DNA of 64,000 bases from Vicia villosa (taxonomy: Eukaryota; Streptophyta; Magnoliopsida; Fabales; Fabaceae): assembly GCF_029867415.1 (NCBI RefSeq), contig NW_026705004.1, positions 101,001 through 165,000 of the forward strand, read 5' to 3'. Shown here one piece after another: positions 1 to 10,701 of this stretch (positions are counted from its first letter, which is position 1; every line of letters begins with the position of its first letter). Below the pieces are notes generated by a model. It was not told the DNA's origin. It did not search any database and was given only the letters and a program-made list of their open reading frames with translations. The position numbers and the translations under genes were made by a program.

Positions 1-1234
1 CACCTTAGAACCGGCGCTCTGATGCCAATTGAAGGATAGAAAAACACTTAGAAAGGGGGGGTTTGAATAAGTGTAGCTTTAAATACTTGACCGATAAAAA
101 TAAATTGCCCAGTTATTTTTATCCTGGTTCGTTGTTAACTAAACTACTCCAGTCCACCCCCGCAGAGATGATTTACCTCAACTGAGGATTTAATCCACTA
201 ATCGCACGGATTACAATGGTTCTCCACTTAGTCAGCAACTAAGTCTTCCAGAGTCTTCTGATCACACACTGATCACTCGAGGAACAACTGCTTAGATACC
301 CTCTAAGACTTTCTAGAGTATTCTGATCCACACGATCACTCTAGTTACAACCTGCTTAGATAACCTCTAAGACTTCCTAGAGTATTCTGATCCACACGAT
401 CACTCTAGTTCCTTACAACTTAATGTAATCTATTCTAAGAGTATTACAATTGCTTCTTAAAAGCTATAATCACAAACTGTGATATTTCTCTTAACGTTTA
501 AGCTTAATCTCACTAATATATTACAACAGCAATGTAGTGAGCTTTGATGAAGATGAAGATTCTGAGCTTTGAATAGAACAGAGTTTCAGCAAGTTAATAT
601 GAGTTGTTTTGTTCAGAATCGTTAACCTTGCTTCTCATCAGAACTTCATATATAAAGGCGTTGGAGAAGATGACCGTTGAGTGCATTTAATGCTTTGCGT
701 GTTCCGTACAGCATCGCATTTAATGTTATACGCTTTTGTCAACTACCTCGAGCCTTGTTCACGCTGTGTCTACTGACGTTGCCTTTAATAGCTTCTAACG
801 TTCCTTTTGTCAGTCAGCGTAGCCTGCCACATGTACTTCCTTCTGATCTGATGTTTGTGAATACAACGTTTGAATATCATCAGAGTCAAACAGCTTGGTG
901 CAAAGCATCTTCTAATCTTCTGACCTTGAAGTGCTTCTGAGCGTGATACCATCAGAACTTCAGTGCTTCTGATCTCATGTTCTTCTGATGCTTCCATAGA
1001 CCCATGTTCTGATTCTGCTTCGACCATCTTCTGATGTCTTGCCAGACCATGTTCTGATGTTGCATGCTGAACCCTTTGAGACAAAGCTTCTGAGCGCTGA
1101 ATTATGCATACTCTTTATATATTTCCTGAAAAGGAAATTGCATTGGATTAGAGTACCATATTATCTTAAGCAAAATTCATATTATTGTTATCATCAAAAC
1201 TAAGATAATTGATCAGAACAAATCTTGTTCTAAC
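1..1234 (-). mobile_element. LTR and primer-binding site of a SIRE/Maximus-like Ty1/copia element
   Basis: Read on the minus strand, an LTR of about 1,205 bp runs from TGTTAGAACAAG at 1234 to CCTTCA at 30. It is followed by a primer-binding site (TGGCATCAGAGC, 27 to 16) that differs by one base from the initiator-methionine tRNA complement used by copia elements. The LTR start, with a TTTTGATGATAACA stretch, is typical of legume SIRE/Maximus elements. A TATA-like box (rc of ctttatatattt) lies near 1113-1124. Only the first bases of the internal region (1-15) are in the window; the rest of the element lies to the left. At 1234/1235 the LTR joins the 3' part of a LINE, so it inserted into that LINE. 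Short repeats around 280-420 (CTCTAAGACT.TCTAGAGTATTCTGATC) are internal to the LTR. The lineage call is from recognition, not alignment. Confidence 0.8.
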
Positions 1235-1467
1235 AAACACCGTTTGGAATATAAAGATGTTAGTTTGAAGATGGTCTTTTTGTGGGAAAATTACTTATCC
1301 CAATTACTCCTTTTACGAGTTTATTAAGGATCCTCTACTTTTTCTCTTGTAATGTAATTGGTGTGTAATTTTTCTATTTCTTGTCGGGATTTCCCGTTTC
1401 CTCGTGTAATCGGGTTGGAGAACCCTTAGGTCTCCCTTTCAATACAACTTGCTTACACAAAAAAAAT
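1235..1467 (+). mobile_element. 3' end of an L1-type LINE (copy of 61575-61800)
   Basis: This stretch nearly matches the last part of the LINE at 53765-61800, from AACACCGTTTGGAATATAAAG through the 3' UTR to the A-rich tail at about 1458-1467. It is followed by the same flank (ATATAGAAACATCCAT, then CACAATCTAG) that follows the other LINE at 61801. It is therefore the same insertion duplicated, not an independent insertion. The upstream part of this LINE copy is cut off by the copia LTR ending at 1234. Confidence 0.8.
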
Positions 1468-2052
1468 ATAGAAACATCCATCACAATCTAGAATTTGACC
1501 ATGCTCCTCAAAGTTTTGCCCCATCAAGGTTTGAGGTATGTTGTAGGTTGCTTCAAAGCTTAATACTTTTATGCCATTCCTCCTGATAGACAGTCTACCA
1601 ACAAGATTTTTAAGAGATCAATAAACTTAAATATTATTTTCTAGATTAATGCCAAAAAAAATTTATTTTCCTTTATTAATCATTCATGTAATTTTTAGAT
1701 AATGTATGTATTTTTATCCTTGATGTAGTACTCTCTCTTTTTGAATAACGTCATGCATGTGTTTGAAATGTTCTTAATTTGTTAAATCTTAATAATTACT
1801 CTTTAATATGTAAATTTAATAATGTGTTTGAATTTTGTATGTATGGACATGAAGGTTTGAAAAGAGAATCTATGGGATTGTATCATATCTCTTCAGCCAT
1901 TGGTTTCACCTACTGAAAAAGTGAGTTTTTTTTCAGACGATTCTCTTTCACTTTTTATTCTATAGCTACTTTGAGAGTGATAGATACCATTTAAACCTTT
2001 AACTTTTTTAAAACATTAAAGGTTAATTAAATCTTTACCTTTATTAAGTTTT

Positions 2053-2286
2053 GGGTTAAATATGTTTTTATCCTCTATAAAATTATCATTTTTTACTTTT
2101 AGTTCTTATAAAAAAACATTGACTTTTAATCCTTATAAAATTATTTTTGCACGCAGTTTTAGTCCCTCTACAGGAACTAAAACTGCGTGTAAAATTAATT
2201 TTATAGGGACTAAAAGTCAAATTTATTTTTATAGGAACTAAAAGTTAAAATTGAGATATTTATAGGGACTAAAACATATTTAACCT
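2053..2286. mobile_element. Mutator-like MITE with 9 bp target duplication
   Basis: This 234 bp palindromic element starts GGGTTAAATATG and ends CATATTTAACCT. Its arms pair along most of their length (GTCCCTATA / TATAGGGAC and GCACGCAGTTTTAG / CTAAAACTGCGTG). It is flanked by the 9 bp direct repeat TTAAGTTTT at 2044-2052 and 2287-2295, the duplication size made by Mutator-like transposases. The type is abundant in legumes. It has no coding capacity. Copy C of repeat R carries the same MITE with a deletion of roughly 50 bp near its left arm (62403-62579). Confidence 0.85.
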
Positions 2287-2554
2287 TTAAGTTTTTATTG
2301 GATACACAAACTCAAAGATCAATGCTTTGAAAAAAAATACACAATGAAAATGTCTCTACATTGAGGCACAATTTTGAAGATAAGATTTGATAGATTGTAG
2401 AATGCTTTTAAAACATTAATGTAACATTGCAATTATTAAATTAATATGGAATTAATAGAATATTTGTTAGGAAAAGGAGAGCAGCCCACAAAGAAGTGGC
2501 CTAGATTTTTGTAAGAATTGTCTTAGGTTGATTTGTTTTCATTTTCTTATGTAG

Positions 2555-2670
2555 TATCGCATCAAGAGGACGGTTATGAGGATGGAGTAGGTGAAGAACT
2601 TCAAGAGGACGATATAAGTGATAAATTTCAAGAGGAAGATATAGGTATTAGATTTCAAGAGAATGATTAG
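2555..2670 (+). pseudogene. Possible last exon with acidic tail in repeat R
   Basis: A pyrimidine-rich acceptor (TTTTCTTATGTAG) at 2542-2554 precedes a short open frame ending at TAG 2668-2670. It encodes an acidic, repetitive tail with motifs such as QEDDISDKFQEEDIG. The same frame in copy C has CAA changed to TAA near its start, so it is dead there. No family is recognised. It may be the end of the transposase gene of the element that gave rise to repeat R. Confidence 0.3.
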
Positions 2671-3958
2671 TTTGACAAACTTAAATGAGTTGGATGTTAT
2701 TGTTTTAGGCCTATGCTTAAGCATTATACTTAAAGAAACTATACATTTTGTCATTTTGATAGACTTAAATTTTCAAGTGTTATTCTTATAGTATTAAGTA
2801 ATGTTAAATATTATGTCTATTGTTTGTACGCAATTTAGTTAATGTTTAAAGTTATGTATTTGAGTTAATGCTTAAGCATTAAGCCTAAAGAAACTACGCA
2901 TTTTGTTATTTTCCTAGATTTTACTAACACAACTTTTTTGGTACATGCAATTTATGTTTATTTTAATTCTTGTTTGAATGGTTTATTTTATAAAAAAATA
3001 TGATAAAAAAATATTCTTAAGTAACTTATAGACATATTTATCAAGTGTTATCACTATTTCACGTTTAAGGAGCAATTGGTAATTGTTGTCAGATATGATA
3101 ACATTTGAAAATTATCTCCAAAGAGGGTTCTCACTCTATCACTTTTAGGGGACATTTCTTAGATGTTGCAATTCTTAGCAACACTTTAAAAACGTTCTCT
3201 AAGATGTTACGGAAAAACATCCCCTTTTCCTATAGTTTAGGGGACGTTTTAAGAAAGTGTGCCTAAAAAGCAAAAATAAACGTCCTCTTAAATAATAGGC
3301 AAAGCTCGCACAGAGGACGGCTGAAAAACATTCCCTATTATTTTAGGCAATGTTTTTCTCAATTCTGGTAACATTTTTCAGTTGTTGTCAAAGAGGAAAA
3401 ATGTTGTATATGATTGTATGACGATCATTGTTATAAGATCGTGGTCTTGGTTATTTTCTTTTTGTAGTTTAGAGGTTGGATGTAATTTTTCTATTTGAAA
3501 AGCTCCTCCTCTTCCTTGTTTCAGGAAGTAAGTGGGTCTTGTGTTGCCTATTATTGACGTAACTATAAAAATGTGTCTCATAGTTTCGTATTGATATAAA
3601 CATTTATTTTGATAGCCGAACAAATTGAGTAGGTGAGTTTGAATAGTAAGATTCATGTCAGTGTCCAAAATTCTGAGAACAGGACAATGACAAGAAAATG
3701 GAAGTTCTCATTCTTCCTCAACTCTCTCATGATTACGTAATTTCAGTTTTTTGATAATATATTTATGATTGCTTATAAGATACATGCAAGTGTTGTAGAA
3801 TATGTGGCTTACTATTTAAGGTATAGAATGACAATGATAGAGTGAGAAAGTTTTTGAATTATCTAACTCCGAAAGCATACTAAAACTTGACACTATAGAG
3901 TGAGAAAGTTTATGACATATTTAACAAAAAACATGTTTAACATTGACACAATATTGAC

Positions 3959-4610
3959 TCGTTTGGCACACTACTACAAAAAGGGATTTAACAACGGTTT
4001 AAATAGCTATATAATCATGCAGGTCTAGGCGTTGTTATATAGTATGTTGTTGTTTATGCGGTACTTTCAATCACGATCATGTGACCGTTGTAATAAACTG
4101 CAAAGCGTGCGCCATATAATTACTGTTAAACCTAATAACCATTGTGATATTGCTTATAAATAAATGTCAATTGTATCATACTAGAATCAACAATACACCA
4201 TTTTTGGTTTTTAAACTTCCAAGAGTAGAAGATGAAGAATCAGATGGAATAATATAAATGCGGAAGAACCAAAACACAAAAACAACTTCATCCAAAGGAA
4301 TCAAAATGAGTTCTCCTTCTCAAGCTACCAACAATGTTGAGAATGAAGATGTTAATGTTATAGAGGGTGATGTGCTCTAAAACCATCCTCAGAATCAAGA
4401 TGTTGTTGCTGTAGAGGTTGTTGTGTTGCACCTGCAGTTTCCACATCAACAATGCAATTCAAACCCTAAACCCTAACATAACATCTTCAACTATTATATT
4501 TCATAATAAAGTAAATATTAAACATAAAGGAGATAACAAAACATAACATCTTCAAATTTGAGTTTGTTTTCAAATTCTTGTTCTTCTTTTTTGAATTTTC
4601 ATACATAGCC
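3959..4610. other. Spacer with one CACTACTACAAAA end and no clear gene
   Basis: A sequence at about 3969 (CACTACTACAAAAAGGG) looks like one terminal inverted repeat of a CACTA-type element or MITE, but no matching end was found. Near 4300 a 25-codon frame starts with ATG (SSPSQATNNVENED) and soon stops. An AAACCCTAAACCCTAA motif lies near 4460. I see no recognisable gene here other than the downstream edge of the GRF fragment. Confidence 0.35.
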
Positions 4611-4778
4611 CTAAAAATAGCCCAAAGCTTCCAACTCAAACTTCATAATGCTCTCATCTTCATTTCTCCATTTTTCTACCATATTGTCATCCCTTATGAA
4701 CAAATTACATGTTTCATCACTCCTCCAAAATGGACATCTCCAAAATAGTCTTCCTTTATTTTGTCCCTTCTTGCATTG
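4611..4778 (-). pseudogene. GRF zinc-finger protein, 3' half, broken by CACTA-1
   Basis: The minus frame downstream of CACTA-1 encodes the second half of a GRF-type zinc finger: a cysteine followed by NKGRLFWRCPFW, then a spaced cysteine in ETCNLF, and a short acidic/coiled tail ending at TAG 4611. GRF fingers (PF06839) bind single-stranded nucleic acid and carry the Cx..GRxFxxCP core seen here. The first half lies at 13558 and above, on the other side of the 8.8 kb CACTA element. Removing CACTA-1 and one TTG copy rejoins both halves in frame. The first eight codons of the frame as it now stands come from the transposon end. After the TAG a further coil-like coding stretch continues (to about 4545), so that stop may be secondary. 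Confidence 0.65.
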
Positions 4779-4799
4779 CACTACAAGAAACAAGCTCTC

Positions 4800-5270
4800 C
4801 AGCCGCTTAATATAGTAACGTGATTATCACGTGTTAAAATTATGGATGTTCCGACGTGATAATCATGTCACTGCATATTATATTCATAAAATATTACAGA
4901 TGACATTACAATTCTGTGTGTCAGCGTTTTTATTTTTAAAAAAAAAATACCGATGTGCAAAACACGTCGCTATTTGAAAAAATAAAATAAAATAAAAATG
5001 GGCGGTGGATTTCAAATGGGGGGAGTTTAAAAATTTTGAAACTCAAACTAGCGACATTAAGTTCACGTCGCTAATAAAGTTGTCTGACTCAAACAGACAT
5101 TGCGCAGGCTTTTGTTGACCGTTGCCTAACTAGCGACGTGAAAGAAACGTCGTTGATTGGCAGACATTTGCAGCTTTTGCAGGGTCAGATGACCGTTGGT
5201 GTTTTGCGACGTGTTAGTCATGTGTGAAAATAGCGACATGTAAATCACGTCGCTGGGTCTCTTATATGTT
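4800..5270. repeat. CACTA-1 left subterminal repeats
   Basis: Several degenerate copies of a self-complementary motif (for example GCGACGTGAAAGAAACGTCG near 5135 and AGCGACATGTAAATCACGTCGC near 5233) lie within 500 bp of the end. In En/Spm such repeats bind the TnpA protein; that role is inferred here. Confidence 0.7.
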
Positions 5271-6985
5271 TCCCAGATTTCCTTCACTCTTTACTTCGTG
5301 TTCCACATCTTCATTTCTCAAATTAACCATCTTCATCTCTCTCAAACCCATTCTTCTCAAACCCAATCTTCATTTCTCTCAAACTCTTCTTCCCCAATCT
5401 CTTCCCCAATTTCATTTCTCCAAATTAACCATTTCAATTACATAATCTGCTATAATTTCACAAGGTATTTCTCCAAACCCTTTTAATTTCTTATTTCATT
5501 TAATAAAATTTGTTTTGCTATAATTTTGTTGTTAATAAAAATCTGTTTATTGTAGGTATTATATCTGTGTTTGAAGGAGCTTCTAGAGGAACATTTGAAG
5601 AAATAATAGAGGAAGATAGAGGTATTTTTAGCATTTATTTTTTATTAAATGTGTTATTAGGTATAGTTTTTGTATTTGTAGGTATTATTTGTTTTGTTAT
5701 ACACTTTAATGAAATATACATTAAATCTGTTATACATTTTATTTGTTTAGTATTTGTAGGTATTATTTGTTTTGTTTTGTTATTTTTTACTAAATTTGTT
5801 ATACATTTTATTTATATATAACTTTTAAAATAAAATATACATTTTATTGAAATAAAAGAATATTGGTTTTAATTTAATCTGTTATACATTTACTTTTTAT
5901 TTAATATCTTATTAGGAAGATAGAAATAATTTGTATATATAATTTTTAAAATAATATATATATTTTATTGAAAAAAAGAATATTAGTTTTAATAAAAACA
6001 GATTATATATAGATATATATTATTGAAAAAAAGAATATTTGTTATATATAATTTTACTTAAAAAATTGTCTATATGTATTAAAAAATTGATTATATATAT
6101 ATATATATATATACAATATTATATGTCTTAAAAAAATAAGTTTTTTTAAAGAATTATAAATAAAAAGCAGAATATTATATGTATTATATGTCTTAAAAAA
6201 ATAAGTTTTTTAAAGAATTATAAATAAAAAGCAGAATATTATATGTATAAAAATTACTAACATTTGGAATTTTTTTAATAAGGATTACTTTTTTATAGTT
6301 ATGCAAAACAAGATTACTTTTTTAAAGTTATGTAAAACAAGATTACTTTTTTAATAAAGAACTTTCTTTTTAAAAAGTTATTTATTTGTTACTTTTTTTG
6401 TTACTAAAAAGTATTTATATTTAAAAAATGAAATATTTTTTATAATAATTAATATCTATTAAAATTTTAATAATTATTCAAAATGATTTTTTTTTATAAT
6501 AATTAATATCTATGTAAACTAGAGATGTAATCAATATTTATTAATTAATACAAATTTTAATAATTAATTCAATTTTAAATGATAATTAATATCTATTAAA
6601 AAATTAAAAAAAGTTAGAAATTAAAATATTTTAAAAAAGATATTTATATAAATAGATTAATTATTTAACCCGAGAGTAAAAAAAACATGTTGAAAGACTT
6701 TATAGTAATAGATTATAAAATCTTATTTTATGTTGAATTTTTTTTAAAATTGATTGTTATATATAATTTTACTTAAAAAATTGTCTATATGTATTAAAAA
6801 ATTGATATAGAAAACACCATTGTATAAAAAAAAACAATGTGATGTAGTATTTTTTTAATACCTAACTTGTTTTAAAATAATATTGTTTTAAAATTTGTTT
6901 AGTTACATGATGTGATGTAGAATGATTTAATATAGTTAAATTTTAATTATAGTTACTAAAAAGATAATGATTGAATATGTGCAGT
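5271..6985. other. CACTA-1 leader region, very AT-rich
   Basis: The stretch holds the likely transcription start and leader of the TNP2 gene (pyrimidine-rich TTCATTTCTC repeats at 5290-5440, then possible exon/intron edges near 5465 and 5555). A long AT-rich tract follows with local duplications, for example a 66 bp block starting with TATTATATGT repeated at about 6116 and 6181. The open frames at 5224-5821 are composed of low-complexity codons and I do not support them as genes. An (AT)n run lies at about 6096-6113. Confidence 0.4.
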
Positions 6986-9900
6986 ATGGAATATTATTTG
7001 TACTATCGTAGTTGGATGTACGATAGATTGTATCCAGGAAGAAGTGGACTTAAACCCAATTTTATAGAAGGAGTTAATGGGTTTATAAAGTGGGCGTTTG
7101 CTTAGGAATGTTGTCGAAGCGAAGGGGGAGTTAGGTGCCCTTGTCTTAAATGTGATTGTAGACGTATAATTAGTGACCCATAGGAAGTAGAACGTCATTT
7201 GTATAGAAGAGGTTTCATTGAAAATTATTGGGTTTGGACATCTAATGGTGAACAACTGCCGATGAACGTGCCAGAGACTAGCAATACGCATGCTTGAAGC
7301 AGTCGTCCGACTATGGAATACGAGGAAAATTTTAATCTGATTGGTGACATGGTTGAGGATGCTTTCGGTGTGAACGTGACCTATGATCAACCTGAAGATT
7401 TTGGTGGGGAAGAGTTGCCGAATGAGGAAGCACAAAGATTTTATCAGTTGTTGAATTAGATGAATATACCATTGTTTGAGGGGTCGTCAGATTCAAAGTT
7501 ATCAATGTGTGTGATATTATTGGCTGCCAAGGCAAATTGGAATGTCCCTGATAGGTGTTTGGAATTATTTATAAAAATGATGTTGGACTCAACTGCAATG
7601 AAAGACAACTTGCCTAAAACTTTTTATGATGCAAAGAAGTTAGTGTCGAGGTTGGGTTTAAGTGCAAGAAAAATTGATTGTTGTACTAATGGTTGCATGT
7701 TGTTTTATGACAATGAGTTTGGTACTAATGATGGATTGTTGGAGGAATGTAAGTTCTGTGATAGTCCAAGATATCAAGTCCAAAGTAAAGCCGTTAACCG
7801 TCAACAAACACATGTAGCAGTGAAGTCCATATTTTATCTTCCGATTATACCAAGGTTAAAAAGAATGTTTGCTTCAATGCATAGTGCAAGTCATATGATG
7901 TGGCATCATACAAACAAAACAATTCCAGGCACTATGCGACATCCATCTGATGGTGAGGCATGGAAGCACTTTGATCGGATGCATCTTGATATTGCCGCAG
8001 AACCTAGAAATGTCAGGCTGGGATTATGCTCTGATGGAATTACTCCATATGTCCAAGGGTCGGGAACTGCATATTCTTGTTGGCCAGTTATTGTAACCCC
8101 TTACAACCTCCCTCCCGAGATGTGCATGACAAAACCATACATGTTTCTGACATGTATCATTCTAGGCCCGTTGAGTCCAAAAGCTAGAATTGATGTCTAC
8201 TTACAACCTTTAATTGATGATATGAAAAGGTTGTGGATTGGAGAATGCACTTATGATATATCCCGTAAACAAAACTTTACTTTGCGAGCTGCCTTGATGT
8301 GGACAATTAACGACTTTCCAACATATGGCATCTTGTCTGGTTGGGGTACGCATAGAAAAATGGGTTGTCCGCATTGCATGGGACACACTAAGGCTTTTAC
8401 GTTGGATAAAGGGAGGAAAAGCTCGTGGTTTGACTGTCATCGCAGATTTCTACCAAGAAATCATACCTATAGAAAAAACAAGACAAGTTTCAAAAAAGAC
8501 AAAGTGGTAAGAGATCATCCTCCACCTCGATTGTCACCAGGTGCTATATGGGAACAAGTTTGAGTACTGCCAAAATTCACAGATATTGGTAAAGCATTTA
8601 GAATTCAAGGATACAGGGTCGACCACAATTGGACAAAAAGAAGTATATTTTGGGACCTCCCATATTGGAAAGATAATTTGTTGCGCCATAATCTTGATGT
8701 TATGCATATTGAGAAGAATTTTTTTGATAATGTATTTAACACAGTGTTGAATGTTAAAGACAAAACAAAAGATAATGAGAAGGCTAGACAAGACATGGAA
8801 AAGTGGTGTAATCGAAGAGAGTTGGAGTTGAAGCGTCAACCGAATGGAAATTTTTTAAAACCCAAGGCTTGTTACACTCTGACTTCATAAGAAGCTAAAG
8901 CGGTTTGTCAATGGTTAAAGGAATTGAGGATGCCCAATGGGTATTCTTCAAATTTAGCAAGGTGTGCCGACGCTAACACTGGGAAGTTGCATGGTATAAA
9001 AAGTCATGATTGCCACATTTTTATGGAACAATTGCTACCAATTGCGTTCGGTTCTCTACCCAAACATGTGATTAATCCACTAACGGAAATTAGTCATTTC
9101 TTTAGAGATATTTGTGCGTCAACTTTAAGAGTGGATGACATCATTAAGTTGGACCAAAATATTCCAGTCATTCTCTGTAAGTTGGAACAAATATTCCCGC
9201 CTGGTTTTTTTGACTCCATGGAACATCTACCTGTGCATCTTGCATATGAAGCTTATCTTGGAGGACCTGTTCATTATAGGTGGATGTATCCCTTTGAAAG
9301 GTTTATGGGTGATTCTAAGCGGTCAGTGAAAAATAAAGCTAGGGTTGAGGGATCAATATGTGCACATTACTTGCATCGGGAGACAACACATTTTTGCAGT
9401 CATTATTTCAACAACTTGGTGTTAACTCCAAGAATCATAAGGAATCCTGTAACTGTTAATGAGAGAAGTCAATTCACCTTATCAGTCTTCGGGTTTCCAG
9501 GTCGTCCATTTGGAAAGAAGGTTGTTTATTGGTTGACCCAGCACGAAATGCAATCTGCACATGTTCATGTCTTGATCAACTGCGTTGAAGTTAAACCATA
9601 TCTGGAGTAAGTATACCTAACTATTTTGTTTTATTTATAGTGTGAAAATAACCTTGAAACTTATAGTGTGTTTTTTTTAGGGAATTCAACAACTTCTATT
9701 TTCAAAGTACCGGTGTACAATCAACATCCAGTGTCATTCATGATCAATTTCCAACATGGTTCAAACAGAGATTGTCAGGCATTGTTACACCGACTCCAGA
9801 AATAATCCATTTGAGAAGTTTATCTGAAGGCCCTAATCGAAGCGCAAACGAATGGCACGCATATTTCGTGAACGGATATAAATTTCACACTGAGACTTGG

Positions 9901-10530
9901 ACTGAAGGGAAAAAAACCAAAAACAGTGGTGTATTTGTAAAAGGAGTTACAGATGGGGGTGAAGATGACTTCTATGGCTTTGTTAAACATATCTACAAGT
10001 TGGAATACAATTACTTGGACTCAGAAAATAAAGTTGTATTGTTTTATTGTGAATGGTATGATCCAACTAGAGGCACAAAAATAGACAAGACATATGGTAC
10101 TGTTGAGATTCAAATGGGCCGAAGGTACAAAGAGTATGACCCTTTCATAATGCCACATGTTGTTAGGCAAGTTTATTATGTTCCTTATCCTTCATTTGTG
10201 CCACGTAAACGAGGGTGTTGTGTTGTAATTAAAACAAAACCATTGGCCCATATCGAAAGTGGCGATCTAGTGGAAGATCCTTCTTTCCAAGTTGATGAAG
10301 TTGGACCAATTAATGAGATGATTGCAGTTGAACAAATTACAAGTTTGTCTAATACAACAGTTGAGGGGTATGAAGTTGATGCGTCTATATTGTTGGTTGA
10401 AGATAATATCGACGGAGAGCATGATGAGAATATCACATCAGATGATGAGAATGATATGGATGAAGAGCATGATGATAATGAGAATGATATGGATGAAGAG
10501 CATGATGATAATGATAATGATGTATATTGA
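6986..10530 (+). pseudogene. TNP2-like transposase of CACTA-1
   Basis: An acceptor (ATGTGCAG) precedes ATG 6986. In order: a transposase-associated domain (PF13963-like: WMYDRLYPG, FIEGVNGFIKWAF), the TNP2 core (PF02992; landmarks include FYDAKKLVSRLGL, PRYQ, MWHH, LRLGLCSDGITP-like, MCGHT-like CPHCMGHTKAF, DVMHIEKNFFDN), DUF4218 (HDCHIFMEQLLPIAF, FPPGFFDSMEHLPVHL, YPFERFMG) and, after an intron at about 9611-9680, DUF4216 (FHTETWTEG, EWYDP). It ends in a repeated acidic tail. The family supplies the transposase that cuts at the CACTA ends. The frame never shifts, but six in-frame stops interrupt it (7103, 7181, 7295, 7457, 8561, 8888). So it is a pseudogene decayed only by point changes. Confidence 0.88.
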
Positions 10531-10701
10531 TGAGAACATGTGTTTGTAATTATACTAATGAACCATCTATTGAATGTTTTAATGAAGATATATATTAATG
10601 AAAATGTGTGGTTTGATTAATTGTGTATTCTATATCAATAGGTAAAATGAACCATCTATTTATATATTTGATTAATTGTGTATTCTATATAAATAGGTAA
10701 A

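Larger units (their letters stand above)
1468..3958. repeat. Unclassified dispersed repeat R, copy A
   Basis: This block recurs at 61801-64000 (copy C, nearly identical) and, with about 1.15 kb missing in the middle, at 15337-16807 (copy B). The shared part starts near GACCATGCTCCTCA and ends near TTGACTC at about 3958. It holds a MITE (2053-2286), a possible last exon with an acidic ending (2555-2670), and a stretch at 3060-3400 with the alternating motifs AGGGGACATTT and CCCCTTTTCCTATAG, resembling subterminal repeats of a DNA transposon. A 96-codon minus-strand frame at 3378-3668 is partly kept in copy B, but I recognise no protein in it. R is probably a DNA-transposon remnant; no terminal inverted repeats were found. 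Confidence 0.6.

Noticed and set aside
3378..3668. 96-codon minus frame in repeat R
   Set aside because: Kept in repeat copies only because the repeat is young; no domain, signal or splice context. Left as part of repeat R.
3969..4610. A further CACTA element starting at 3969
   Set aside because: Only one CACTACTACAAAA end was found; no partner end or target duplication could be placed.
5510..5821. Hydrophobic 103-codon frame as a membrane protein
   Set aside because: Phe/Val/Ile-rich only because the sequence is T-rich with local repeats (GTATTTGTAGGTATTATTTG); it lies in the CACTA-1 leader.
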